From Polyangiaceae bacterium (GTDB taxonomy: Bacteria; Myxococcota_A; Polyangia; Polyangiales; Polyangiaceae): a stretch of DNA of 64,000 nt. Numbering within the stretch: position 1 is the stretch's first letter; the number at the start of each line of letters is the position of its first letter. Shown here piece by piece: positions 9,593-17,697 of the stretch. A program made the position numbers and the translations under genes. Under the pieces are notes generated by a model. It saw only the letters and a list, made by a program, of their open reading frames with translations. It was not told the DNA's origin and ran no database searches. The DNA is taken from NCBI GenBank assembly GCA_019637265.1, contig JAHBVY010000002.1, positions 1 through 64,000 of the forward strand, given 5' to 3'.

Positions 9593-10231
9593 TCAGCGGT
9601 TGGGCTGGGGCGTGGTGCGGAGGTAATTCCGGACCACGGTGAAGCCCTTGGGGAAGCGCTGCTTCAGCTCCTCAGGGTCCTGAAGCGAAGGCACGATCAC
9701 CACATCCTCACCGTCCTTCCAGTTGCCCGGCGTGGCCACCAAGTGGTTGTCCGTCAGCTGGAGTGAGTCAATGACGCGCAGCAGCTCATCGAAGTTGCGC
9801 CCGGTGCTCGCCGGGTAGGTGATGATCGCGCGGATCTTGCGCTTCGGGTCGATGAAGAACACCGAGCGCACCGTCAGCGTGTCATTCGCCTCCGGGTGGA
9901 TCATGTCGTAGAGGTTCGAGATGGTGCGATCCTCATCGGCGAAGATCGGGTAATTCAGCTTGGTGGACTGCGTCTCCTCGATGTCCTTGATCCAGCCGTT
10001 GTGAGACTCCACGGAGTCGACCGACAGCGCCGCCACCTTCGCGTTGCGCTTGTCGAACTCGGGCTTCAGCTTCGCGACGAGGCCGAGCTCGGTGGTGCAG
10101 ACCGGCGTGAAATCCTTCGGGTGGGAGAACAAAATCCCCCAAGAATCCCCGAGCCACTCGTGGAACTTGAGCTTCCCATGGGTGGAGTCCTGCTCGAAAT
10201 CCGGTGCCGTGCTGCCGATGTGTAGGGCCAT
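9593..10231 (-). CDS. 1-Cys peroxiredoxin (Prx6 type)
   Basis: Thiol peroxidase reducing hydrogen peroxide and alkyl hydroperoxides in the cytoplasm. The 212-residue protein has the peroxidatic motif DFTPVCTTE with Cys45, which is the only cysteine in the chain, so it is a true 1-Cys enzyme that needs an external thiol. The Prx6/AhpE-like long C-terminal domain (LLRVIDSLQLTDNHLVATPGNW) is present, matching the family length of about 210-220. ATG at 10231 has AGAGG seven bases upstream. A strong sigma70-like promoter and an inverted repeat lie directly upstream, so it is probably a regulated single-gene transcript. Confidence 0.95.
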   Translation of the reverse strand: MALHIGSTAPDFEQDSTHGKLKFHEWLGDSWGILFSHPKDFTPVCTTELGLVAKLKPEFDKRNAKVAALSVDSVESHNGWIKDIEETQSTKLNYPIFADEDRTISNLYDMIHPEANDTLTVRSVFFIDPKRKIRAIITYPASTGRNFDELLRVIDSLQLTDNHLVATPGNWKDGEDVVIVPSLQDPEELKQRFPKGFTVVRNYLRTTPQPNR

Positions 10232-10255
10232 GATGTCGCCTCTTCCTTTCTGGTT

Positions 10256-10269
10256 CGTTCGTAAGAACG
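10256..10269. promoter_or_regulatory. Inverted repeat CGTTC-N4-GAACG in peroxiredoxin leader
   Basis: Perfect 5-bp arms separated by GTAA, located between the predicted -10 box and the start codon of the peroxiredoxin gene. Placement just downstream of a promoter fits a repressor operator. The nearby XRE-cupin protein is a candidate binder by proximity only. Confidence 0.4.
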
Positions 10270-10274
10270 AGCGG

Positions 10275-10302
10275 AGTATCCGCTATAACAGACACCTGTC
10301 AA
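10275..10302 (-). promoter_or_regulatory. Sigma70-like promoter of the peroxiredoxin gene
   Basis: Read leftwards the sequence shows a consensus -35 TTGACA (10302-10297), a 16-bp spacer and a -10 GATACT (10280-10275; 4 of 6 consensus bases), about 45 bases before the ATG at 10231. It is one of the best promoter matches in this otherwise very GC-rich window. Confidence 0.6.
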
Positions 10303-10418
10303 CCCCCTCCCCTGCGGCGCCTTGACGCGCCCCGGAGCACTTGCAGTTTGTTCAGGGGGTTCGCCCCCGCTGCACCCACCCCGAGCCCCGCGAGCCCATC
10401 GTTAGACCCTATGACGAT

Positions 10419-10455
10419 CAGCGCTCATCGTCCTATCCACTGACGATGAGCGCTG
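10419..10455 (-). terminator. Long perfect hairpin after the TauD-like gene
   Basis: Arms of 14 bp (CAGCGCTCATCGTC at 10419-10432 and its complement at 10442-10455) enclose a 9-nt loop. It lies 50 bases past the stop of the dioxygenase gene and before the peroxiredoxin promoter, so it probably ends the dioxygenase transcript, though no T-run follows it on the transcribed side. Confidence 0.5.
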
Positions 10456-10504
10456 CCTCTCCCAACAGGCCACATACCGCCCGGCGTGGAGACGAGCGGG
10501 CGCC

Positions 10505-11404
10505 TCACTCGAAGCCGCGGGGCGCGTCGCCGGCGACGGTCACGCGGTGCATCACGCGGCGGCCCTGGTAGTCCGCGGCGGCGTAGTGGCTGGTCACGCG
10601 GTTGTCCCAGATCGCCAAGTCTCCGGGCGCCCAGCGCCAGCGCACGACGTGCTCCGGCAGCGTGATGTGCTCGTAGAGCAGCGACAGCAGCGCGCTGCTC
10701 TCGAGGTGGGACAGGCCCTCGATGTGAGACGTGAAGGTGGGGTTGACGAACAGCGCCGGCTCGCCTGTTTCCGGGTGGATACGCACCACGGGGTGGCGCG
10801 CGGGCGGCAGCGCCTGGACGCGCTCGTCACCGCCGGTTTGGCGCAAGCGCTCGAAGGTGTGACGCGCGGTGTGCACCGCGACGAGGCCGACCAGCGCGCG
10901 CTGGAGCGGCGCCGAGAGCGTGCGGTAGGCGCCGACCAAGTCGGCCCACAGCGTGTCGCCGCCCGTCTCGGGCAGGAGCTTGGCCGCGAGCACCGACGCC
11001 GCCGGGGGCTCCGCCGAGAAGGTGACGTCCGTGTGCCAGCGGTTGTTGTAGCTGGTCGACGCCGCCTGATCCCCGACCCCCAGCGCGTAGCGCTCGCTGT
11101 CCAACACCAGCACCTCGGGGTGCGCGTCGTCCAGCCCCCCTTGGAGCGGGTGCGCAGGAGTCAGCTCACCGAACCACCTGGCGAAGGCGACTTGCTCCGT
11201 GGGCGTCACCGGTTGATCGCGGAAGAACAGCACCCGGCGCTGGTTCAGCGCGGCGCGCAGCGCGCGCGCCGTCTCCTCGGGGAGCGGGCGACGCAAGTCG
11301 ACTCCCTCCACGGTGGCTCCGATGCGGCTCGTGAGCGGCGTGAGTCGAAGCGGGGGCTGCGCGGGCTGAATCTGAGTATTTAGATCAACAATTTGTTGGG
11401 TCAT
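10505..11404 (-). CDS. TauD/TfdA-family Fe(II)/2-oxoglutarate dioxygenase
   Basis: Predicted 299-residue oxygenase that couples oxidative decarboxylation of 2-oxoglutarate to substrate hydroxylation. Metal ligands are visible: His124 and Asp126 in RWHTDVTF and His273 in SHYAAADY, with the 2-oxoglutarate-binding Arg at about 283 (GRRVMHR). Overall layout matches taurine dioxygenase and alpha-ketoglutarate-dependent sulfonate or 2,4-D oxygenases. No sulfonate transporter or other tau gene is adjacent, so the substrate cannot be named. The gene is divergent from the ABC-F gene over an AT-rich promoter region. ATG at 11404. Confidence 0.9.
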   Translation of the reverse strand: MTQQIVDLNTQIQPAQPPLRLTPLTSRIGATVEGVDLRRPLPEETARALRAALNQRRVLFFRDQPVTPTEQVAFARWFGELTPAHPLQGGLDDAHPEVLVLDSERYALGVGDQAASTSYNNRWHTDVTFSAEPPAASVLAAKLLPETGGDTLWADLVGAYRTLSAPLQRALVGLVAVHTARHTFERLRQTGGDERVQALPPARHPVVRIHPETGEPALFVNPTFTSHIEGLSHLESSALLSLLYEHITLPEHVVRWRWAPGDLAIWDNRVTSHYAAADYQGRRVMHRVTVAGDAPRGFE

Positions 11405-11515
11405 CTACGGTCAAACGTAGCTCCATCGCGCCAACGCGCCATATTCATGACTTTATTAGTATAGAATTGCCTGTGCGCCTTGCTCGGCTGGGCGATTGCT
11501 GCGACCTTCCGCCGC
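11405..11515. promoter_or_regulatory. AT-rich divergent promoter region (tauD-like / ABC-F)
   Basis: This short spacer is markedly AT-rich around 11441-11470. Rightwards it carries TAGAAT (11462-11467), 5 of 6 matches to a -10 box; leftwards TATACT (11463-11458), also 5 of 6. No good -35 is seen for either. The two overlapping -10 boxes would make the divergent genes compete. If rightward transcription starts near 11474, the GTG at 11516 is the more natural ABC-F start than the TTG at 11480. Confidence 0.45.
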
Positions 11516-13138
11516 GTGCTGCGTCTCGACTCCGTCTCCAAGCGCCACGGCAAGCAGATCCTGTTCCTGGAGGCTTCCATGGGGGCGTTCCGTGGGGAGC
11601 GGGTGGGCCTGGTGGGGCCGAACGGCGCGGGCAAATCCACCGTGTTCCGGATGATCGTCGGGGAAGATCAGCCGGACAACGGCCAGGTGGTGCTCGATCG
11701 CGGCGTCACGGTCGGCTACTTCAGCCAAGACGTGGGGGAGATGCGCGGCCGCAGCGTGGTCGCGGAGACGCTCGCCGGCGCGGGCGAGGTCTCGGAGGTG
11801 GGCGCCGAGCTGGCGCAGCTCGAAGAGCAGCTCGCCGATCCATCGCTGGCCGATCAGCTCGATCGCCTGATCGAGCGCTTCGGTCAGGTGCAGGCGCGCT
11901 ACGACGAGCTGGGAGGCTACGCCCTGGAGCCGCGCGCGCGGGAGATCCTCGCGGGGCTGAGCTTCGACGACAGCGTGGTGGACGGCGACGTGGGCGCGCT
12001 CTCCGGCGGCTGGAAGATGCGGGTGGCGCTCGCGCGCATCTTGCTCATGCGCCCTGACGTGCTCCTGCTCGATGAGCCGACCAACCACCTGGACCTCGAG
12101 TCCATCCTGTGGCTCGAGCAGTTCCTCAAGGGCTTCGAGGGCGCGCTGATAGTCACCTCCCATGACCGTGAGTTCTTGAACCGCGTCGCCACCAAAATAG
12201 TCGAGATTGAGGGAGGAGAGCTGACGACTTACTCGGGCAACTACGACTTCTACGAGGAGCAGCGCGCGCGCGAGGCGGCGCAGGCGGAGGCCCAGTACGC
12301 GCGGCACCAGGCGATGCTCGCCAAGGAGAAGGCGTTCATCGCGCGCTTCAAGGCGCGCGCGAGCCACGCGGCGCAGGTGCAGAGCCGCGTGAAGAAGCTC
12401 GAGAAGATCGACGTGATGGAGCCGCCGAAGCGCCGCCGAAGCGTCGCCTTCGAGTTCCGCTCGCCGCCGCGCTCGGGCGACGACGTGCTCAAGATGGATC
12501 ACGTCAGTAAAGCTTACGGCGAGCGGGTCATCTACACTGACTTCGACTGGCTCATCCGCCGTGGGGAGCGCTGGTGCGTGATGGGCGTGAACGGCGCCGG
12601 CAAGTCCACCTTACTGAAGCTGGCGAGCGGCGCCTCCGAGCCCGACACCGGCCGGGTGACGCTCGGCGCCAGCGTGAAGCTCGGCTACTTCGCGCAGCAC
12701 ACCATGGACGTGCTCGACGCGAGCCTGAGCGTGCTGGAGACCCTCCAAACCGCCTTCTCCACCGCGAGCATCGGCTCTTTGAAGACGCTCGCCGCGGCCT
12801 TCGGCTTCTCCGGGGACGACGTGGAGAAGCCATGCGGCGTGCTCTCCGGTGGGGAGAAGGCGCGCGTGGTGCTGGCGAAGATGCTCTACGACCCGCCCAA
12901 CTTCTTGGTGCTGGACGAGCCCACCAACCACTTAGACCTCGAGACCAAGGAGGTGCTGGTGGGGGCGCTCCGCGACTACGAGGGCAGCATGCTGCTCGTC
13001 TCCCACGACCGGAGCTTCCTGGCGGCGCTGTCGAACCGCGTGCTCGAGCTGACGCCCGAAGGCCACCACGTGTACCTGGGCGGCTACACGGAGTACGTCG
13101 CGGCCAGCGGGCACGAAGCGCCGACCCGAGCGCGCTGA
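11516..13138 (+). CDS. ABC-F family ATP-binding protein (two ATPase domains)
   Basis: Soluble tandem ATPase of the ABC-F class, which act on the ribosome as translation factors or resistance/protection proteins rather than as transporters. Domain 1 has Walker A GPNGAGKST, signature LSGGWKMRVALA and Walker B VLLLDEPTNHLD; domain 2 has GVNGAGKST, LSGGEKARVVLA and FLVLDEPTNHLD. A charged linker between them (about 235-290) contains the arm/P-site-tip region. There is no transmembrane domain. GTG at 11516 is preferred because VLRLDSVSKRHGK matches the usual family N-terminus; an in-frame TTG at 11480 would add 12 residues. Closest to Uup/YbiT/EttA-type housekeeping members by layout, but I cannot assign a subfamily. 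Confidence 0.92.
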   Translation: MLRLDSVSKRHGKQILFLEASMGAFRGERVGLVGPNGAGKSTVFRMIVGEDQPDNGQVVLDRGVTVGYFSQDVGEMRGRSVVAETLAGAGEVSEVGAELAQLEEQLADPSLADQLDRLIERFGQVQARYDELGGYALEPRAREILAGLSFDDSVVDGDVGALSGGWKMRVALARILLMRPDVLLLDEPTNHLDLESILWLEQFLKGFEGALIVTSHDREFLNRVATKIVEIEGGELTTYSGNYDFYEEQRAREAAQAEAQYARHQAMLAKEKAFIARFKARASHAAQVQSRVKKLEKIDVMEPPKRRRSVAFEFRSPPRSGDDVLKMDHVSKAYGERVIYTDFDWLIRRGERWCVMGVNGAGKSTLLKLASGASEPDTGRVTLGASVKLGYFAQHTMDVLDASLSVLETLQTAFSTASIGSLKTLAAAFGFSGDDVEKPCGVLSGGEKARVVLAKMLYDPPNFLVLDEPTNHLDLETKEVLVGALRDYEGSMLLVSHDRSFLAALSNRVLELTPEGHHVYLGGYTEYVAASGHEAPTRAR

Positions 13139-13547
13139 AGCGCGCGGAATGTCCCGCTCCAACCAAGGCAGGCTCAGGTCATCTAAACTGACTGGCACAC
13201 GTCGACATCGTGCCGCGGTTGGCGGCGCGCCCGAGGTGCCGTTCAGCCAGCGCGCGATGAGCCTCCTGAGCCTGGACCCGGCCAAGCGGCCTAGCAGCCC
13301 ACGGTGGAATTCCGAGCCGGGGACAGCGGTTGAGCTAGGCCCCGGCGGAGAATTCGCACTCATCAGGTCAAGAATTAGATCGGCGATTCACCGACATTTC
13401 TCCGCCAAACTGGGCTAGCACCCGCTCATTGTCCCATGCTCTGAACAGTCTTTTCGGAAGTGGGCCACTAGCGAGCCTCCGCACCTTACTGGAGGCTTCA
13501 CCGCGCCTGGCAGGACGCTCGGCGAACGAACCATCGGAGAAATACTC
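13139..13547. other. Intergenic region with a long-range inverted repeat
   Basis: No convincing gene: a small open frame at 13149-13418 lacks codon-like composition and a ribosome-binding site. The region contains an inverted repeat GGCGGAGAA (13344-13352) / TTCTCCGCC (13398-13406) around a 45-nt loop that itself holds a short GGCG/CGCC-type pairing. It could be a structured leader or part of a regulatory site for the YceI-like gene that follows. Confidence 0.4.
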
Positions 13548-14189
13548 ATGCGAACTCAGATCCTGATTTGCCTGGCTGCCGCCACCCTCGCCTTCGGCTG
13601 CGACGACCCCGCGGAGGGCAAGGCGAAGGCGACCGTCGGCTCCGCCATCGCGACCGCCTCCGCGCCGCCCCCGGCGGCCGAGGCCAAGACGGAGAAGGCC
13701 TCCTTCTCCGAGGCTCAAGGCAAGGTGGAGTGGGAGGGCTCCAAGGTGAGCGGCAGCCACACCGGTAACTTCGGCAAGTTCAAGGGCGAGGTGGAGCTGG
13801 TGGACGGCAAGGCCGAGGGCGGCAAGGTCAGCGTGGACATCGACATGACCTCGGTCACCAGCGACAACGACCAGCTCACGAAGCACCTCTTGAGCGACGA
13901 CTTCTTCTCCACGGAGAAATTCCCCGCGGCAAAATTCGTCTCCACTGAGGTGAAGGCCGGCGGCGAGGGCAGCGCCACCCACACCATCACGGGTAACCTG
14001 ACGATGCGCGGCGAGACCAAGTCGATCAGCTTCCCGGCGACGCTCGGCGTGGCGGAGAAGGAGGTCACCGTGAAGAGCGAGTTCTCGATCAACCGCAAGG
14101 ACTTCGGCATCGTCTACGCGGGCAAGGCGGATGACCTCATCCGCGACAACGTGGTGATCAAGCTCGACCTCAAGGTGCCGCGCGGCTGA
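13548..14189 (+). CDS. YceI-like lipocalin-fold lipoprotein
   Basis: Predicted 213-residue exported protein of the YceI family, which bind isoprenoid or other lipid-like molecules in a beta-barrel. ATG at 13548 has GGAG eight bases upstream. The N-terminus is a signal peptide with Cys at residue 18 (LAAATLAFGC), so a lipoprotein is likely. An Ala/Pro linker is followed by the YceI domain (about 55-213) with typical strands such as VSVDIDMTSVTSDNDQLTKHLLSDDFFSTEKFP and TITGNLTMRGETKSISFPA. Length and motifs fit the family. A GTAGGGGC-type palindrome lies 50 bases downstream. Possible link to stress or quinone-related chemistry is family knowledge only. Confidence 0.92.
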   Translation: MRTQILICLAAATLAFGCDDPAEGKAKATVGSAIATASAPPPAAEAKTEKASFSEAQGKVEWEGSKVSGSHTGNFGKFKGEVELVDGKAEGGKVSVDIDMTSVTSDNDQLTKHLLSDDFFSTEKFPAAKFVSTEVKAGGEGSATHTITGNLTMRGETKSISFPATLGVAEKEVTVKSEFSINRKDFGIVYAGKADDLIRDNVVIKLDLKVPRG

Positions 14190-14238
14190 GGATGAAAGGG
14201 GGGGCTCACGCGATCCGGATCGCTGTGGAGAGGTCGCT

Positions 14239-14264
14239 GTAGGGGCGCCGCTGGCTGCGCCCCA
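14239..14264. repeat. GTAGGGGC-type palindromic repeat
   Basis: GTAGGGGCGC and GCGCCCCAC form a palindrome with 7-bp core arms (14242-14248 / 14257-14263). It lies about 50 bases after the YceI gene and belongs with the similar palindromes at 25959, 26019, 30016 and 51783. Confidence 0.6.
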
Positions 14265-14359
14265 CGCGGTCTAGTCAGTCGTACATCCTACCTGCGCTCG
14301 CCCAGCGGCTGGATGCGCTCGGTGTTCCGCGGCGTCGCAACCGCGGGTAGAGTCGGGGG

Positions 14360-14842
14360 ATGGGCTTCGACAAGGGCGCGCTCGTGGGGCAGGTGGTGCA
14401 GGAGCTGAGTGATGAGCTCACGCGGCTCCGCGCCATCGCGGACGCGACGCGCCAGGGGGCGATCCACGAAGAGGCGAAGCCGGAGAACGACAAGGACACG
14501 CGGGCACTCGAGCAGAGCTACCTCGCGCGGGGCCAGGCGGAGCGCGTCGCGCTGGCAGAGGCCGCGCTCCAGCTGCTGCGTTTTTGGGAGCCGAACGCGG
14601 GCCCTGGGGAGCGCGTGGCGCTGGGGAGCGTGGTGGAGCTCACGGTGGACGAGGAGCCGCGCTGGGTGTTCGTGGCGCCAGCGGGCGGCGGCCTGCGTGT
14701 TTCCTCGGGGAAACGTTCGGTGCAGCTCGTCACGCCCGAGGCGCCGCTCGGTCGCGCGCTGATCGGGAAACAGGCGGGGGAGTGCTTCGAGCTGACGCTA
14801 GCGGGCGTGAAGCGCGAGTACGAAGTGCTCGAGCTGCACTAA
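14360..14842 (+). CDS. GreA/GreB C-terminal-domain-like protein
   Basis: Predicted 160-residue protein. The N-terminal half is a helical, probably coiled-coil segment containing EAKPENDKDTRALEQSYLARGQA, reminiscent of the GreA coiled-coil tip where acidic residues reach the RNA polymerase active site. The C-terminal half matches the GreA/B FKBP-like domain (VALGSVVELTVDEE, FVAPAGGG, VTPEAPLGRALIGKQAG, EYEVLEL). A role at the RNA polymerase secondary channel is inferred from the family; it is not a canonical GreA because the coil is short and divergent. Isolated gene; ATG at 14360. Confidence 0.8.
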   Translation: MGFDKGALVGQVVQELSDELTRLRAIADATRQGAIHEEAKPENDKDTRALEQSYLARGQAERVALAEAALQLLRFWEPNAGPGERVALGSVVELTVDEEPRWVFVAPAGGGLRVSSGKRSVQLVTPEAPLGRALIGKQAGECFELTLAGVKREYEVLELH

Positions 14843-14927
14843 CGGCCGTCGGCTCAGCGTGTTTGGTTTTTTTGGGTTTGGCATCTCGCCGCGTGGCGCT
14901 GGTCAGTCAACCGAACCATGGAGCGCG

Positions 14928-15713
14928 CTAACGCGAGGCGACTCGCTTCGTCTTCGAGGCACGTTTGGCGTCGCCAGGTGCCTTCGTGCTGCGCTTCGCG
15001 TCACGCGCCTTGGCGCTCTTCGCGTCACCCTGGGGCGGCACCTTCGCGCTCTTCGCGGCGCCTTTCGGCTCAGGCGCCTTCCCGCTCTTCGCATCACCCT
15101 GGGGCGGCACCTTCGCGCTCTTCGCGTCACGCGCCTTGGCGCTCTTCGCGTCACCCTGGGGCGGCGCCTTGGCGCTCTTCGCGGTGACCTTCGGGGGCGG
15201 CACCAGCTTGGCGATCAGCTCCTTGCGGTAGTTCACCACGCGCCAGGTGCCGTCGCCGGGGACGCACCAGCGGCCGAGCTTGGGGCTATTGCGCCCTTGG
15301 TAGCTCGCGAGCCACTCGTGGAACCAGACGCGACCGAGCTTCTCCTGGCAGAGCTCGCGGTTGGCGGTGATGAGCGCCCCCATGCGGCGGATGTTGGTCA
15401 CGCCGTCGAGCAGCCGCTCCTTCGCCGCCTGGCAAGCGGGGGACGGATCGCTGACGGGGTCCACATCATCGCGACAGCCGGCCACGAAGCGCGCGCGGAT
15501 CTGGCCGAGGCCGTAGTCCTCACCGTCCGCGGAGATCACGCGCGGGTGCCAGTAGCTCTCGAAGTGGATGATGGCGACGCCCGTCAGCGGGTCGAAGTCG
15601 CGCGCCTTCGCCTCGGCTTGCAGCGCCTCGGCGTAGCGCTTGGCCTCCGCCTCGGGGATCTGAGGGCGCGACAGTTGAATCGCCGCGATGATGACGGCCA
15701 GCGGACGGATCAC
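14928..15713 (-). CDS. Lytic transglycosylase-like exported protein with Lys/Ala-rich tail
   Basis: Predicted 261-residue peptidoglycan-cleaving enzyme of the SLT/goose-lysozyme-like fold. GTG at 15713 is chosen because a hydrophobic export segment (IRPLAVIIAAIQL) starts there; the frame is open further upstream but without a signal. The catalytic Glu is probably Glu52 in HFESYWHPRVIS, followed by DYGLGQIRARF, the usual GLGQ-type signature. Several Cys residues may form disulfides. The C-terminal 85 residues are a basic repeat (KSAKAPPQGDAKSAK types) encoded by near-identical DNA repeats at about 14990-15190, plausibly binding anionic wall polymers. It is divergent from the tetR-led efflux operon. 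Confidence 0.8.
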   Translation of the reverse strand: MIRPLAVIIAAIQLSRPQIPEAEAKRYAEALQAEAKARDFDPLTGVAIIHFESYWHPRVISADGEDYGLGQIRARFVAGCRDDVDPVSDPSPACQAAKERLLDGVTNIRRMGALITANRELCQEKLGRVWFHEWLASYQGRNSPKLGRWCVPGDGTWRVVNYRKELIAKLVPPPKVTAKSAKAPPQGDAKSAKARDAKSAKVPPQGDAKSGKAPEPKGAAKSAKVPPQGDAKSAKARDAKRSTKAPGDAKRASKTKRVASR

Positions 15714-15965
15714 ACCCCTTCGGTGCCTCGGGTCGCCGCCGCGGGGCAACTTCCTGCGCGCCGAAAGCTCCCTCGCCGCGCGGCCGCGCACACCCACTCG
15801 AGCGGTCGGACGGACGTCCGCGCTAAAAATGCGCGAAGCGGCTCGTCCCCCCTTGGCAGCGCGCCCCGAGTGCACCAAAGAGCGGGCGCTCGGCGCCCTG
15901 AGTCAGCGTGACGGCGCGGCGCGAAGTGGTGGATCCTCCCTTGACGCCGCCGAACGGCGCGCTAA

Positions 15966-15998
15966 TGAATCGCCGCTCACGAAGTGAATCTGCGTTCA
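15966..15998. promoter_or_regulatory. Two candidate TetR operators upstream of the efflux operon
   Basis: The 410-base gap between the transglycosylase gene and tetR (15714-16123) holds TGAATCGCCGCTCA (15966-15979) and TGAATCTGCGTTCA (15985-15998). The second is an inverted repeat TGAA-N6-TTCA; the first an imperfect copy on the same helix face 19 bp away. A weak promoter (TTGACG near 15941, 16-bp spacer) lies just before them, with an extra CGCCG-AA-CGGCG palindrome in its spacer. This is where autorepression by the TetR protein would be expected. The rest of the gap shows no gene. Confidence 0.45.
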
Positions 15999-16123
15999 TC
16001 GCCCGTCACCGTCGTGCCGAGTGCGCCACGGCGGGTCGCCTGGAGTCTCCCAGCGCTCACGGCGACTCGTTGGCACCGCGCGGCGCACGCACGGCGCTCC
16101 CCAACCCCCTGCCCCCCTCCCTC

Positions 16124-16738
16124 ATGAATCGCCCAGCGCGCAAGCCGTCGCTGCAAACGCAGCTCAAGGAGGCCTCTCGCACGGCCATCCTCGACGCCGC
16201 GAGCGACGTGTTCACGCTGCGCGGGCGCGACGCGAAGATGTCGGAGATCGCGGAGCGCGCCGGGGTCGCGACGGGCACGCTCTACAACTACTTCAAGAGC
16301 AAAGAGCACGTGTTCGACGCGCTGGCCCAGCGCGGCAAAGAGGAGTTCAAGGAGAGCCTCCAGCGCTCGCGCTTGGCGGCTCGGCCGCTCGAGCGGCTCA
16401 CCCAGATCGTCACCAGCGCGTTCACCTTCCTGGATGAGCGCGGCGCGCTGTTCGCGGTGCACGTGGAGCGTGAGAGCTCGCGCATCGTGTGGCTGTCACG
16501 CCCGGCGGCGAAGGAGCCGGTGCGTGAGCTCATCTATCAGCTGACCCGCGAGGCGATCCGCGAAGGTCAAGAAGCCGGACTGATTCGTCAGGATGCCCCG
16601 CTCGACCTGCTGGTGCATAGCCTGCTCGCCTTCATGGAAGGCGCCATCGCCACCTGGCTCCTCGGCGGCCGCCGTGAAGCGCTGAGCCCACAGGCCGAGG
16701 TGGTGGTGAGACTGTTCATTCAAGGAGCCCACAAGTGA
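16124..16738 (+). CDS. TetR/AcrR-family transcriptional regulator
   Basis: Predicted 204-residue repressor. ATG at 16124 gives the usual family N-terminus; the frame is open upstream to 15908 but that part is not TetR-like and covers the likely operators. Helix-turn-helix at about 20-65 (ILDAASDVFTLRGRDAKMSEIAERAGVATGTLYNYFKSKEHVFDAL). The C-terminal ligand domain is of the AcrR type (LLVHSLLAFMEGAIATWLLGG). Its TGA stop overlaps the ATG of the periplasmic adaptor gene by one base, so it is the first gene of the efflux operon and probably represses it, being released by an exported toxic compound. Confidence 0.93.
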   Translation: MNRPARKPSLQTQLKEASRTAILDAASDVFTLRGRDAKMSEIAERAGVATGTLYNYFKSKEHVFDALAQRGKEEFKESLQRSRLAARPLERLTQIVTSAFTFLDERGALFAVHVERESSRIVWLSRPAAKEPVRELIYQLTREAIREGQEAGLIRQDAPLDLLVHSLLAFMEGAIATWLLGGRREALSPQAEVVVRLFIQGAHK

Positions 16739-17697
16739 TGCGTCACCCACTGCTGTTACCTCTTGTTCTCAGCGCGACGCTGCTCGGCTGCTCACGCAAG
16801 GACGCGAGCCAGGCGCTGCCCCCGGCGGATCCGTCCGCGGCGGCCCCGGTCTCGAGTCTATTGAAGACGTCGAGCGAGCGCCCGCCGCAGGAGGCGCGCT
16901 CCAAGCTGAGCGCCTCGGGGACCACCTACGCCATCCATCAAGCGTCGCTCAGCGCGCGGAGCTCCGGGGTGATCGTGCGGCTCAACGTGGAGGCGGGCGA
17001 TCGCGTGAAGAAAGGTCAGCTGCTCTTCCAAGTGGACGGGCGCGGCGCCGCCCTCGGTGTGGCGCAGGCGCAGGTGGGCCTGAAGAGCGCGGAGATCAAC
17101 TTGAAGGGCGCCAAGGAGGACCTCGACCGTAAGGAGGGACTGGCAAAGACAGGCTCTGTGACGGAAGCGGCGCTGGTCGCGTCGCGGCTCCAGTACGACG
17201 CCGCCGAGCTCGGGGTGAAGCAGGCGCGCGTGGCGCTGAGCAACGCGCAGTTCTTCGCGGGGGAGACCAGCGTGCGCGCGCCGTTCGACGGGGTGATCGC
17301 GGAGAAGCACCTGAACCAGGGGGAGTCGGTGGGCGCCATGGCGCAGCCGGTGCTCTTGGTGCAGGACATCTCGAAGCTCGAGGTCCGCGCGCGGCTCCCT
17401 GAGAACGCCCTCGCCACCCTGCGCCCCGGCAGCCCCGCCACCGCGCACTTTCGCTCCATCGATCGCACCGTGCAGGTGACGATCAAGCGCATCAGCCCGA
17501 GCGTGGATATGAGGACGCGCACCATCGAGGTGGTGTGTGAGCTCGACAATCCGGAGGAGGTCTACAAGGCAGGCATGCTGGTGGAGCTGGACTTCACGCC
17601 GCGCTCCGAGGCCAGCCCGGGGCCCGCCGCGCCAGCGCCCGGCGCGACCACCGCGGCTCAGGCCCCCCCCCCCGCGCCCGCAGGTGCCGGTCAATGA
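16738..17697 (+). CDS. RND efflux periplasmic adaptor (MFP) lipoprotein
   Basis: Predicted 319-residue membrane-fusion protein linking the RND pump to the outer-membrane channel. ATG at 16738 overlaps the tetR stop and has GGAG nine bases upstream. The N-terminus is a lipoprotein signal (LVLSATLLGCSRKD). Barrel-sandwich/biotinyl-lipoyl halves flank a coiled-coil hairpin (IHQASLSARSSGVIVRLNVEAGDRVKKGQLLF and later SVRAPFDGVIAEKHLNQGESV), then the beta-barrel domain (KLEVRARLPENAL). The C-terminus is a short Pro/Ala tail and lacks a full membrane-proximal domain, so the protein is at the short end for the family. Its stop overlaps the pump gene by 4 bases (ATGA). Confidence 0.95.
   Translation: MRHPLLLPLVLSATLLGCSRKDASQALPPADPSAAAPVSSLLKTSSERPPQEARSKLSASGTTYAIHQASLSARSSGVIVRLNVEAGDRVKKGQLLFQVDGRGAALGVAQAQVGLKSAEINLKGAKEDLDRKEGLAKTGSVTEAALVASRLQYDAAELGVKQARVALSNAQFFAGETSVRAPFDGVIAEKHLNQGESVGAMAQPVLLVQDISKLEVRARLPENALATLRPGSPATAHFRSIDRTVQVTIKRISPSVDMRTRTIEVVCELDNPEEVYKAGMLVELDFTPRSEASPGPAAPAPGATTAAQAPPPAPAGAGQ

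Noticed and set aside
13149-13418. 89-codon open frame after the ABC-F gene
   Set aside because: No ribosome-binding site, no family resemblance and low-complexity composition; treated as intergenic.
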